Origin: Anaerolineales bacterium
GTDB taxonomy: Bacteria > Chloroflexota > Anaerolineae > Anaerolineales > UBA11657
Direction: 5' to 3'
DNA: 7,130 bases
Assembly: GCA_947503585.1 (NCBI GenBank)
Contig: CANNEJ010000072.1
Location: 1 to 7,130 of the forward strand
The translations under genes were made by a program, and so were the position numbers. How positions within the stretch are numbered: position 1 is the first letter of the stretch; each line of letters opens with the position of its first letter. This document shows, in pieces, positions 1 to 7,130 of this stretch. Below the pieces are notes generated by a model. The model made no database searches. It saw only the letters and a program-made list of their open reading frames with translations, and was not told the origin of the DNA.

Positions 1-2
1 CT

Positions 3-2045
3 GTCGGGGCAGCGCTGTTTGCCCGGGCGGCGGGGCTTCGCTTTCGCATCAACTGGTGGCGCGTGATCGCGGGTGAGCTTGGCATGGCGGCGGTGCTGGG
101 GTTGCTGCATTGGCGCCTGGCTGTGATGCAGGCCACGCAGTCCTTGCGCCTTGCGGTAGAAAGCGGGCCGTTGGTGGACGCCGCACTGGCCGGGTTGGGC
201 GGCGGCAAGGTTGGCTGGGCCATGCTCACCATGGCCGGATTACTGGCGCCGGAATCCACAGGCGGGTTGCTGGGCGGCTTTGCTGCCCTGATGCTGATTG
301 CCACCAGTGGGTTGAGCTGGCGGCATGTGATCGATCTTTTTATTGCGCTGCAGCAGCGCTTGCTGCCGGCCGTGGTCCCGGAGCCCGTGCTGCAACGGGC
401 GCAGCCGCGCAAGCGCAGAGCACCGGCTGCGGCCGGCCCGCCGGCAGCGGCTGATGTTACTCGGCGCTTTCGGGTGGCGCCGCTGGTGGAAGCCCCCGCA
501 AAATTGCGCAAGCGCGATCCCGTGCTGCCCAGCTTTGAACTGCTTGACCACAGCGTGCCGCAACAGGTCTCGGAGGCGGAGATTAACCGCAAGACCGCAA
601 TCATCGAGCGCACGCTGCGTGAGTTTGATGTGCTGGCAACGGTGATTGATTATTTGTCCGGTCCCACGGTCACGCAGTTTGCAGTGCAACCGGGTTTTGT
701 GGAAAAGGCCGGGCCGGATGGCGTGGTGCGCCGCCAGAAAGTGCGCATTGCGCAGATCTCGGGGCTGGCGAATGATTTGGCGCTTACGCTCGCAGCGGGC
801 AGCTTGCGCATTCAGGCGCCCGTGCCCGGGCAGTCTTATGTGGGCATCGAGGTTCCCAACCAGCAAAAATCTTTTGTTAACCTGCGCGGCGTGATGGAGT
901 CTGCAGCATTCAATCAGATTGAGTCACCGTTGAAGATTGCGCTGGGGCGCGATGTATCGGGCGCAGCCGTGGCTGCTGACCTTGGCGCGATGCCGCACCT
1001 GCTGATTGCTGGCACCACCGGCGCCGGCAAAAGCGTTTGTATTGCTGCGCTGATTACCGGGTTGGTGATGAACAACACCCCCGAAGATTTGCGGTTGGTA
1101 CTGGTGGATCCAAAGCGCGTGGAGTTAATTCGCTTTAATGGCCTGCCGCATTTGCTGGGACGCGTAGAGGTAGAGCTGGAGCGCATTGTGGGCACGCTGC
1201 GCTGGATTGTGCGCGAGATGGAGCGGCGCTATAAAAAGTTTGAGGAGTACCGCGTGCGCGATCTCGATGGCCACAACCGCAAGGTAAAGCGCCGCAAGGA
1301 AGAATATCTGCCGCGCATTGTGGTGGTGATTGACGAGCTGGCCGACTTGATGATGCTGGCGCAGGACGAGGTGGAGCGCAATCTGGCGCGCCTCGCGCAG
1401 ATGGCGCGCGCCACCGGCATTCATCTTGTGGTTGCCACGCAGCGCCCCAGCACGGACATCCTCACCGGCCTGATCAAGGCCAACTTTCCGGCGCGCATTT
1501 CTTTTTCAGTTGCATCAGCAGTGGACTCGCGCGTGGTGCTTGACTCGGTTGGGGCCGAGGCTTTGCTCGGCCAGGGCGATATGCTTTTTCTCTCGCCGGA
1601 TGCACCCGCCGCGGTGCGTTTGCAGGGCGTGTATGTAAGTGATGCGGAGCTGGAACAGGTGGTGCAACACTGGGTATCTCAGAGCGCGGAGCAGCAGCCG
1701 GCGGCGGCAAGTAAGCCCGCCGTTGAACCGGCAGCCACTGGGAAAACGGCTGCCGGCCCGGAGGCGCCGTGGGATGCATTGCTTGTTCAACAGGCAAGTG
1801 TTGCGGACAAAGATGACTTGATTGCGCAAGCGATTGCATTGGTGAAGAAGCACCGGACTGCCTCCGCCAGCTTGTTGCAGCGCAAGCTAAAGCTGGGGTA
1901 CCCGCGCGCCGCGCGCCTGATGGATGAGCTGGAAGAGATGGGGATTGTCGGGCGCGAGCAATCCGGCGGCAAAACGCGCGAGGTGCTGCTCCACGATGAT
2001 GATGCGGGTGCCGACACCCGCGACGATGACCGCGACCGCGACTAG
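3..2045 (+). CDS. ftsK: DNA translocase FtsK/SpoIIIE, 5' end outside window
   Basis: Septal ATP-driven DNA pump that clears chromosome DNA from the closing division septum. The frame is open from position 3 with no stop, and the in-window N terminus already looks like membrane domain, so the GTG at 63 is probably an internal valine and the true start lies upstream. Residues counted from that GTG: the last hydrophobic membrane segments lie in about 1-110, followed by a basic Ala/Pro linker (about 115-165) and the alpha domain (about 170-266). The RecA-like beta motor (about 285-490) has Walker A GTTGAGKS at 317-324, VDPKRVEL near 348, Walker B VVVIDELADL from 420 and ATQRPS at 458-463. An Ala/Pro-rich spacer leads to the gamma winged-helix domain (about 584-643, with LGYPRAARLMDELEEMGIVG), which in this family reads polar DNA motifs and contacts XerD-type recombinase. 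A short Asp/Arg tail ends the protein. All motor residues are intact. The alpha and beta wording suggests Chloroflexota. Confidence 0.97.
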   Translation, partial: VGAALFARAAGLRFRINWWRVIAGELGMAAVLGLLHWRLAVMQATQSLRLAVESGPLVDAALAGLGGGKVGWAMLTMAGLLAPESTGGLLGGFAALMLIATSGLSWRHVIDLFIALQQRLLPAVVPEPVLQRAQPRKRRAPAAAGPPAAADVTRRFRVAPLVEAPAKLRKRDPVLPSFELLDHSVPQQVSEAEINRKTAIIERTLREFDVLATVIDYLSGPTVTQFAVQPGFVEKAGPDGVVRRQKVRIAQISGLANDLALTLAAGSLRIQAPVPGQSYVGIEVPNQQKSFVNLRGVMESAAFNQIESPLKIALGRDVSGAAVAADLGAMPHLLIAGTTGAGKSVCIAALITGLVMNNTPEDLRLVLVDPKRVELIRFNGLPHLLGRVEVELERIVGTLRWIVREMERRYKKFEEYRVRDLDGHNRKVKRRKEEYLPRIVVVIDELADLMMLAQDEVERNLARLAQMARATGIHLVVATQRPSTDILTGLIKANFPARISFSVASAVDSRVVLDSVGAEALLGQGDMLFLSPDAPAAVRLQGVYVSDAELEQVVQHWVSQSAEQQPAAASKPAVEPAATGKTAAGPEAPWDALLVQQASVADKDDLIAQAIALVKKHRTASASLLQRKLKLGYPRAARLMDELEEMGIVGREQSGGKTREVLLHDDDAGADTRDDDRDRD

Positions 2046-2054
2046 ACGCCGGCT
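2046..2054. other. 9-base gap between convergent stop codons
   Basis: The ftsK stop TAG (2043-2045) and the TAG of the opposite-strand gene (2055-2057 on the + strand) are separated by only nine bases. The junction lies in an imperfect dyad: arms ctaga (2042-2046) and tctag (2054-2058) around cgccggc. Part of this symmetry is automatic, because two facing TAG codons always form a tag/cta pair. There is no room for an intrinsic terminator in the gap. Each transcript therefore probably ends inside the 3' part of the opposing gene, or ends by a factor-dependent route. Confidence 0.9.
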
Positions 2055-5000
2055 CTAGGGGGGCGGTGCGGCGCTGATCTCAAAGCGCGCGCCGGCGGCG
2101 CGCCCCCACACTTCTGGAAAATAAAACTCACTGGCGGTTGCAGGCGGTACATTGTATTGCCCGGCCAGCTGCGCGTGCAGCGTATACGTATATTGGTACG
2201 TTCCGGCTGGCAAATATGCGGCGGACAGCTCCAACTTCTCGTCGCGCAGGTTGACATTGGAGAACCACCACCAGCCCCAGCCGTAATACGCCGGGTTTGT
2301 GCTGCTGTCTTCCGGCTGCTGCCCGACCACGCTGCTGGTCTGCAAGCTGCTGTCCACCGGCTCGGCGCCCGCCGGGAACGGATCCTCGAGCAGTACATGA
2401 TGCAAATCATTTTGGGCCACCAAAGTTAGCGTCACGTTCACATCGGCACCAGCCGGCACGCTGCTAACCGCCGCACAGCGCGGCTGGCCCTTGGCGCCGC
2501 AAGTTTTGCTGCGCAAGGTGTAAACGCGGCTCACCACTATGCCGCGGCTGAGCGCAGCAGCGCTGGCAGCCAGCTCGGTGTGGCGCAGCACTGCTGTGTG
2601 GTACAAGCTGCCTGGGCCCGCGCTGCGCTGCACCAGCAGCTGATTCACCGGTGCCAGCAAATCCGGCGCCGTTGCCGTAAGTTGGCGCGGCGTGGATAGT
2701 TCCGCTGCGCTGCCCTGCGCCAGTGCTTTGCCGTTGAGTAGCAACGTGTAGGCGTAGCTGGCCGGTGCATCCCCGCCGGCAGCCAGCCAGTCGGCCAGCG
2801 CCATCAGTGACCAGGCAGTTTGCTGCGTTGTTTCCCAGGCGTCGTTCGCGCCGCGCTGCGCCACCAGCCAGCGCACCACATTTGGGATCAGCGCATTGCG
2901 CGCATCAATCCGCACAAGAGCAGACAAGGCCATGGCAGTGCTGCGCAAGTCCGTGTTCATGTTGGAAAGTTCGGGCGCAGCACTTTCATTCCAGTGCGCA
3001 CCTGTGGCGGAGATGGCGGCCGCACCCGCCAAATCAGAAAGCAGCGTTGCCAGGCGCGGGTCGCTGGCGTCTTCGGCGTGCATTGCAAGTGCCAGCAGCG
3101 CGCGCCCGTAGTGTGCCAGCCGGCTGCGTTCGGAATAGTAAAGCGAGAGCGCGCTGGGGTGCTTGACGCCGCTCTCAGACAGCGCATAGAGCATGAACAC
3201 CTGCCGGTTGAAGTCTTCCGCTTGCACCAGCTGGTTTGGATAGCGCAGGCGGGCACGCACGAACGCAAGTGCTTGCGTGCGCATATTTTGCGGAACAGTG
3301 TGCCCGGCTTGCTGCGCCCGCTGCAGGCCAAGCAGTGCGTAGGCCGTCATGTAAGGGTCTGACTCTTCTGTGGGCCACCAGCCCCAGCCGCCATCCGGGT
3401 GCTGCTGCGCGGCCAGCTGCTGTACGGCGGCGGCCACCAGCTCCGCGCCGTGCTGCGCGGTTGGCGCCCCCGGCGTGCCGAGGCGCTGCAAAATACTTTG
3501 CATCACCACATTTGGCAGGAAGCGCGAGATGGTTTGCTCGACGCATTCGTGCTCGAATTCTTCGAGGTACTGCAGCGCGCCCGGCAGGCTGGCGGCCAGC
3601 GATGGGCTGACGCTCAGGGCTAATGTGGCACTGCTGGCAGCTGTGCCGCGCGGCACCACAACCACTTCGCTGCGTGTGTCGGCGGTGGACAGCACCCCGC
3701 TGGTTGCGGCGGTTTGGGGCGTACTGTACGCATACACCGGCAGGGCGCGGTCTGGCGCGCGCCCCAGCGGCGGCAGGCTGCTGTCTGCGAGCGCGCCGGC
3801 CTGCACGGTGAACAGCAGCAGGGCGGGCGGAGGCGGGGTTTCCGCAGCGCCGTCCACACTCACGGTCCAGTCCACGCGCACTCGGCCGTTGGCGGGCACC
3901 CGCACCTGCTGGCGCACATTATCCGGCAGGCGCACGCCGCTGCCACTCAGCGTAACCTCGGCGGTAATGTCCTGCGCGGTGTTGTTGTTGACGATTGCAG
4001 CGACATTGCTGCGATCGCCGAGCATGAAGAAGCGCGGCGTGATGGGCCGGATGAGCAGTGCCTTGCCAGCCACGATGTCGGCAGTAGCCGCGCCAACGCG
4101 CGTGTCTTGCGTCACGGCGCGCGCATCGGCGTGCCATGTGGTCAGGTTGTCGGGCAGCTTGAAGCTCACCTGCGCGCGGCCGGCGTTGTCCGTGCGCACC
4201 ACCGGGTTCCAGTACGCTGTGTCGCGGAAGTCACCGCGCACCTCAATGAACATTTCATCGCCGCCGCCGCCGCCGCCCTTGGCTTCGGCTACTTCCAGAT
4301 TCACCGCGTCCACCAGAATGGCAAGCCCGAGGCTGGTGAGCTGGCGCAGGGGGCGCTGCCCATAGAAGGCCGCTGCCAGCGACACGCTGTTGGGCGGTGC
4401 GAGCGCCAGCGCCGCAGCGTCCACCACACCCACGGCAATCTCTGCAGATACGGGCTTGCCGGCGTAATCGGTTGCGAGCAGGTTCATTGTGACCGGTTCG
4501 CCTGGTGCGGTTTGTGCCTTGTCAGGCGTCAGCTGCACCGTCAGCAGCTGCGCACGCGGGCTCACATCCAGCTTGAGCAGCCCCATGCGAAATGCGGGCA
4601 CAGGATTGTCGGCGTCCATGCCCTTCACAATCACAACGCTCACATAAGCGGTGGGGGCCAGTGCCGCGGTGATCGGCAGTTCATAAAGCGTGCTGTTGTC
4701 CGCAAGCGGCAGCACCACGGTTTGCAGCACGCTGTCGCGTTCAATCGTTAGCAGCGCGGTGGCAGTGCCGTTGAACGGCGACGGTATCAGGATCTTGGCG
4801 GTGTCACCGGGCACATACTGCTTGCGATCCGCCACGAGGTTTATGCGGTTGCTGTTGTCCTGGCGCCAGCTTATGAACTCGTCGGCGCTGACCCAGATGT
4901 AGGTGCTTGAGCGAATCTCGTGGCCGCCACGGTCACGCCCGCTGGCGAGCACTTTGTAGGTGCCGCCTTTTTGCGGCGTAAAGCGCACCACAGCTTTGCC

Positions 5001-7130
5001 GCTTGTATCGGTGGTGGCTGTAGTTTCCAGGATGGGCGTGTCGCGTACGCTGGAGTTCCAGATGAGATTGCCAAACTCATCTTCTTCCTGCACGTTAAGC
5101 CACTCATGCTCACTGACCACAATCTTCAGTGACTGCCCCGCCACGCCGGCTTGCTGCCAGTCCACTGCCAGCAAATCAACGGCACTGGGCTTGCCCGCGC
5201 TGCCCAGATATTCTTGCGGGCTCAGGCCGATGTAGTAGTCTCCCTGATGGCCGACAAGTTCCGCGCGCGCGCTTACCGGGCGCTGGTCGACGTCTGTTAC
5301 GGTGGCCTCGAGCGTGAAGCGCTGCGAGCCGCTGCGCGTGCCAAAGTCCGCCGGCACGCGCAACAATAGTTGGCCGCTTGCATCGGTGCGTGCGCTGCCG
5401 CTGGCCAGCACTGAGCCGTAATTTCCGTACATGGGTTCGGGCGCACCGGATGTCTGGTCGTAATCAGTAAATGAAAAATAGCCGGGACCTTGGTAGTCAA
5501 AGTAATAGTCGTTTGCCAGTAGCGTCCATTCCACGGCAGCATTGCTTACGGGCCCGCCAAAAAAGAAGCGTGCCTCTACCAGTGCCTCGATCGCCGCGCC
5601 TTGAACCACTTCGTCACGCGCCGGCGTAACGTTTACTTGGAATTCCGGCTTGCGGTATAGAGCCACTTGAAAGCCCAGGTCGCCGGAAAGCTCGGTGCCG
5701 GCAGCCACGTTCAGCGTGTAGTAGCCGGCGTCGGCGGCTGCGTCCAGCTGGAAGCTGCCGTTAATGGTGCCGAACTCCGTTACCGGCAGCTGCTGTTCGT
5801 GCACCACATCACCCATGGGATTATGAATAGTGGCGGTTACAGTTTGCGCCGCGGGCAGTGCAAAGCGCGCATCATCTTCAGTGCGCAGCACTCCGCGGAA
5901 GTACACGGGCTGCCCCGGCCGGTACAACGGGCGGTCGGTGTGCAGGTAGGCCAGGCCCCGGGCTGGTTGGTAATCCTGCATTACGCCAAACTGCCACGGC
6001 TCGATGCCGTATGACCACTCCGAACTTGTGAGTGCAAAGCCCTGTGGCCGCGCATCTGCAATGGCATACACCGGGTCCCACGCGTTCTCCCGCGGCGCAA
6101 TGCTGGTGCGCAGCAGTCCGTCGGCGTTGGTTGTGCCTCCGCCAATGCGCTGCATAGCCATGTTGTACAAGCTCACATCGCGGCCGGCCAGCGGCTTGCC
6201 GGTTTGGTGGCTGGTAGCCCATACCAACGCATTGGCCGGTCCCAGCTTGAGCGTCAGGTTGGCGTCCGCAACCACTAGTACATGGTGTCCCGTTAGGTCG
6301 CCGGCTGCTGCGTTCAAGAAGTAAATGCCGGGCTCGAGGGCGCTGCCCGCCGCGTCAAGCTCGATGCGCGCAAATGCGTTCTCCTCCGGAAACGGCGCAA
6401 GCGCTTGTGCCCATGCGCGCACTTTATTTTCGAGCGCCGGGACATAGCTTTCGCGGTAGTCATAGGCTGCCGGCGCGCTGTACTTTACAAACTCCGCCAG
6501 CGGCATGCGCGACAGCTCCAGATTGAGCGCTGCCACATTGCGATATGACGCATATAAATACGCAGGCTTGCCAGCTGTGTAGGTGCCGTACTCGCTGCGC
6601 GTTTGCAATGCAAAGCTCGGGGCGTAGGAGCCGGTGGTGAAGTTGAGCGTGTAAGGCTTGCCGAGCGTATTGCCGAAGGGGTCGGCCAGGCCGGCATCCA
6701 GCACCACGGTGTAGGCCGTGAGCGCCTTGAGGCTGAAGCCAAGGTAGTACGTGTTGTCGTATTCGCTGAACCAGCCGTTGAGGTCGGCGGGCGCCGGGCT
6801 CACATGTACTTGCGCTTCGAATGTTTCCGGGTCCATCAATCCGGCAAACCCGATCTGGATGCTGGAAGCGGGATCCACTGCAGTGGCGTTGGCCAGCGGT
6901 GCGCTGGAAATTACAGCGGGAGCCGGCGCGGACTTGAACGGGAACTGCAGGGCTTCGGAAAGTGTGCCACCGCCACCCAGCCCGTGTGCGCTGGTTGCCA
7001 GCGTGGCGCTGTAGTCTGTAGCCAGCGGCAGCCGCTGGGCGGCTTTGAAGGTGAGCGTGCTATCCTCATCGGCCCACGCAAAGGTGCCACGCACGACAGC
7101 GCCAGCGGCACTGCGCACCGCAAATGCGCC
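2055..7130 (-). CDS. Bacterial alpha-2-macroglobulin family protein with thioester motif, 5' end outside window
   Basis: Predicted extracytoplasmic protease trap: cleavage of a bait segment exposes a Cys-Gln thioester that couples covalently to the attacker. The frame stays open to the window edge and the first Ig-like domain is cut, so the GTG at 7118 is unlikely to be the start. Any signal peptide or lipobox lies outside. Residues counted from that GTG: partial Big_5 domain 1-60; second Big_5 about 65-160; MG1-like region from about 163; MG2 from about 391 (YLHTDRPLYRPGQPVYFRG); MG3/MG4 from about 487, with a Tyr/Phe-rich loop near 535-555; bait-region domain about 850-960, containing six glycines at 948-953; A2M core about 960-1050 (FRDTAYWNP, LPDNLTTW); thioester domain about 1185-1450 with CVEQ at 1192-1195, GGWGWW near 1242 and WETTQQTAW near 1426; C-terminal MG10-like domain about 1567-1685 (EDPFPAGAE, GTYQYTY, EVWGR). 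At 1687+ residues the length suits bacterial members. A pbpC partner, common beside proteobacterial homologues, is not in the window. Confidence 0.96.
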   Translation of the reverse strand, partial: GAFAVRSAAGAVVRGTFAWADEDSTLTFKAAQRLPLATDYSATLATSAHGLGGGGTLSEALQFPFKSAPAPAVISSAPLANATAVDPASSIQIGFAGLMDPETFEAQVHVSPAPADLNGWFSEYDNTYYLGFSLKALTAYTVVLDAGLADPFGNTLGKPYTLNFTTGSYAPSFALQTRSEYGTYTAGKPAYLYASYRNVAALNLELSRMPLAEFVKYSAPAAYDYRESYVPALENKVRAWAQALAPFPEENAFARIELDAAGSALEPGIYFLNAAAGDLTGHHVLVVADANLTLKLGPANALVWATSHQTGKPLAGRDVSLYNMAMQRIGGGTTNADGLLRTSIAPRENAWDPVYAIADARPQGFALTSSEWSYGIEPWQFGVMQDYQPARGLAYLHTDRPLYRPGQPVYFRGVLRTEDDARFALPAAQTVTATIHNPMGDVVHEQQLPVTEFGTINGSFQLDAAADAGYYTLNVAAGTELSGDLGFQVALYRKPEFQVNVTPARDEVVQGAAIEALVEARFFFGGPVSNAAVEWTLLANDYYFDYQGPGYFSFTDYDQTSGAPEPMYGNYGSVLASGSARTDASGQLLLRVPADFGTRSGSQRFTLEATVTDVDQRPVSARAELVGHQGDYYIGLSPQEYLGSAGKPSAVDLLAVDWQQAGVAGQSLKIVVSEHEWLNVQEEDEFGNLIWNSSVRDTPILETTATTDTSGKAVVRFTPQKGGTYKVLASGRDRGGHEIRSSTYIWVSADEFISWRQDNSNRINLVADRKQYVPGDTAKILIPSPFNGTATALLTIERDSVLQTVVLPLADNSTLYELPITAALAPTAYVSVVIVKGMDADNPVPAFRMGLLKLDVSPRAQLLTVQLTPDKAQTAPGEPVTMNLLATDYAGKPVSAEIAVGVVDAAALALAPPNSVSLAAAFYGQRPLRQLTSLGLAILVDAVNLEVAEAKGGGGGGDEMFIEVRGDFRDTAYWNPVVRTDNAGRAQVSFKLPDNLTTWHADARAVTQDTRVGAATADIVAGKALLIRPITPRFFMLGDRSNVAAIVNNNTAQDITAEVTLSGSGVRLPDNVRQQVRVPANGRVRVDWTVSVDGAAETPPPPALLLFTVQAGALADSSLPPLGRAPDRALPVYAYSTPQTAATSGVLSTADTRSEVVVVPRGTAASSATLALSVSPSLAASLPGALQYLEEFEHECVEQTISRFLPNVVMQSILQRLGTPGAPTAQHGAELVAAAVQQLAAQQHPDGGWGWWPTEESDPYMTAYALLGLQRAQQAGHTVPQNMRTQALAFVRARLRYPNQLVQAEDFNRQVFMLYALSESGVKHPSALSLYYSERSRLAHYGRALLALAMHAEDASDPRLATLLSDLAGAAAISATGAHWNESAAPELSNMNTDLRSTAMALSALVRIDARNALIPNVVRWLVAQRGANDAWETTQQTAWSLMALADWLAAGGDAPASYAYTLLLNGKALAQGSAAELSTPRQLTATAPDLLAPVNQLLVQRSAGPGSLYHTAVLRHTELAASAAALSRGIVVSRVYTLRSKTCGAKGQPRCAAVSSVPAGADVNVTLTLVAQNDLHHVLLEDPFPAGAEPVDSSLQTSSVVGQQPEDSSTNPAYYGWGWWWFSNVNLRDEKLELSAAYLPAGTYQYTYTLHAQLAGQYNVPPATASEFYFPEVWGRAAGARFEISAAPPP
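2087..2103. repeat. Perfect 7-bp GC-only inverted repeat near both gene ends
   Basis: Arms gcgcgcc (2087-2093) and ggcgcgc (2097-2103) flank a 3-base loop ggc. The repeat lies inside the last codons of the A2M gene and about 40 bases past the ftsK stop, where a terminator for ftsK could sit. There is no T-run after it on the + strand, where the next bases are cccaca. On the - strand only three Ts follow, two bases after the arm, and those are still coding. It could slow RNA polymerase, but in DNA this GC-rich it may be chance plus Arg/Ala/Gly codon choice. It is recorded as a structure, not as a proven terminator. Confidence 0.4.
3534..3545 (-). other. Codons of the CVEQ thioester motif
   Basis: The four codons TGC GTC GAG CAA encode the Cys-x-Glu-Gln motif whose Cys and Gln side chains form the internal thioester in A2M and complement proteins. 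The local context FEHECVEQTISRFLPN matches the start of the helical thioester domain. Many bacterial A2M relatives have lost this Cys; here it is kept, so the protein should be a covalent trap rather than a purely steric one. The middle residue is Val, where C3 and human A2M have Gly and E. coli A2M has Leu; this position is known to vary. Confidence 0.9.
4260..4277 (-). repeat. Six tandem GGC codons (hexaglycine) beside the bait region
   Basis: Six identical GGC glycine codons in a row follow a Lys codon and precede Asp-Glu-Met, giving the segment AKGGGGGGDEMF. It lies between the bait-region domain and the A2M core, where a flexible, protease-accessible stretch is expected in this family. 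The pure trinucleotide repeat could change length by replication slippage without breaking the frame. Glycine runs here are, as I recall, usual for this protein type; exact length is probably lineage-specific. Confidence 0.85.

Noticed and set aside
63..65. GTG as the start of ftsK
   Set aside because: The frame is open through position 3, and the preceding residues (LRFRINWWR) read as a loop inside the FtsK membrane domain. I see no convincing ribosome binding site just upstream.
240..866. 208-codon open frame on the - strand within ftsK
   Set aside because: It is antisense to the ftsK linker and alpha domain, and its product is His/Arg/Gln-rich with no recognisable fold. It is a shadow frame.
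2087..2103. Rho-independent terminator for ftsK
   Set aside because: The stem is perfect but only 7 bp with a 3-base loop, and C-rich sequence follows instead of a T-run. It is kept only as a structural repeat.
4230..4238. RGD tripeptide (residues 961-963) as an integrin-type adhesion motif
   Set aside because: It falls in the conserved FRDTAYWN lead-in of the A2M core domain, where, as I recall, relatives carry similar R-x-D residues. A three-residue match in 1687 residues is not evidence of adhesion.
3370..4365. 331-codon open frame on the + strand opposite the A2M gene
   Set aside because: It lies wholly antisense to a protein with clear family motifs. Its translation is rich in Cys, Ser, Arg and Ala with no domain I recognise, which is typical of a shadow frame in GC-rich DNA.
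3714..4751. 345-codon open frame on the + strand opposite the A2M gene
   Set aside because: It overlaps both the A2M coding strand and the 3370-4365 frame. Its translation is His/Arg/Gln-rich without recognisable motifs, and it has no independent support.
7116..7118. GTG as the start of the A2M gene
   Set aside because: The frame remains open to the window edge, and the residues on both sides belong to one Big_5 domain (AFAVRSAAGAVVRGTFAW). There is no signal peptide after it, although a secreted protein needs one.

Overview
The window holds the 3' part of one gene and most of a second, convergent gene, with only 9 bases between their stop codons. Both genes run off the window, so no gene start, promoter or ribosome binding site can be placed here. 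I found no RNA gene, CRISPR array, insertion sequence or other mobile element. The DNA is GC-rich throughout and both genes share the same GC-ending codon use, so nothing suggests that either was recently acquired.

Positions 3-2045 (+ strand) encode an FtsK/SpoIIIE-type DNA translocase. It has the last membrane segments, a linker, the alpha domain, the RecA-like beta motor with intact Walker A and B motifs, and the C-terminal gamma winged-helix domain. This is a chromosome-segregation housekeeping protein at the division septum.

Positions 2055-7130 (- strand) encode a very large secreted protein of the bacterial alpha-2-macroglobulin family. From N to C terminus it has a cut-off Ig-like (Big_5) domain, a second Big_5 domain, macroglobulin domains, a bait-region domain with a hexaglycine run, the A2M core domain, a thioester domain with a CVEQ motif, and a C-terminal macroglobulin domain. 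It is predicted to trap proteases outside the cytoplasm.

The wording of the FtsK alpha and beta domains and of the A2M core resembles what I recall from Chloroflexota, especially Anaerolineae. This is a judgement from memory, not a search, and I hold it at moderate confidence. The two genes have no evident functional link. They are tail-to-tail neighbours and cannot share an operon. I see ordinary, well-described families here and no convincing undescribed system. The points worth a second look are details of the A2M protein (bait glycine run, cysteine economy, likely envelope context) and the very tight convergent junction.
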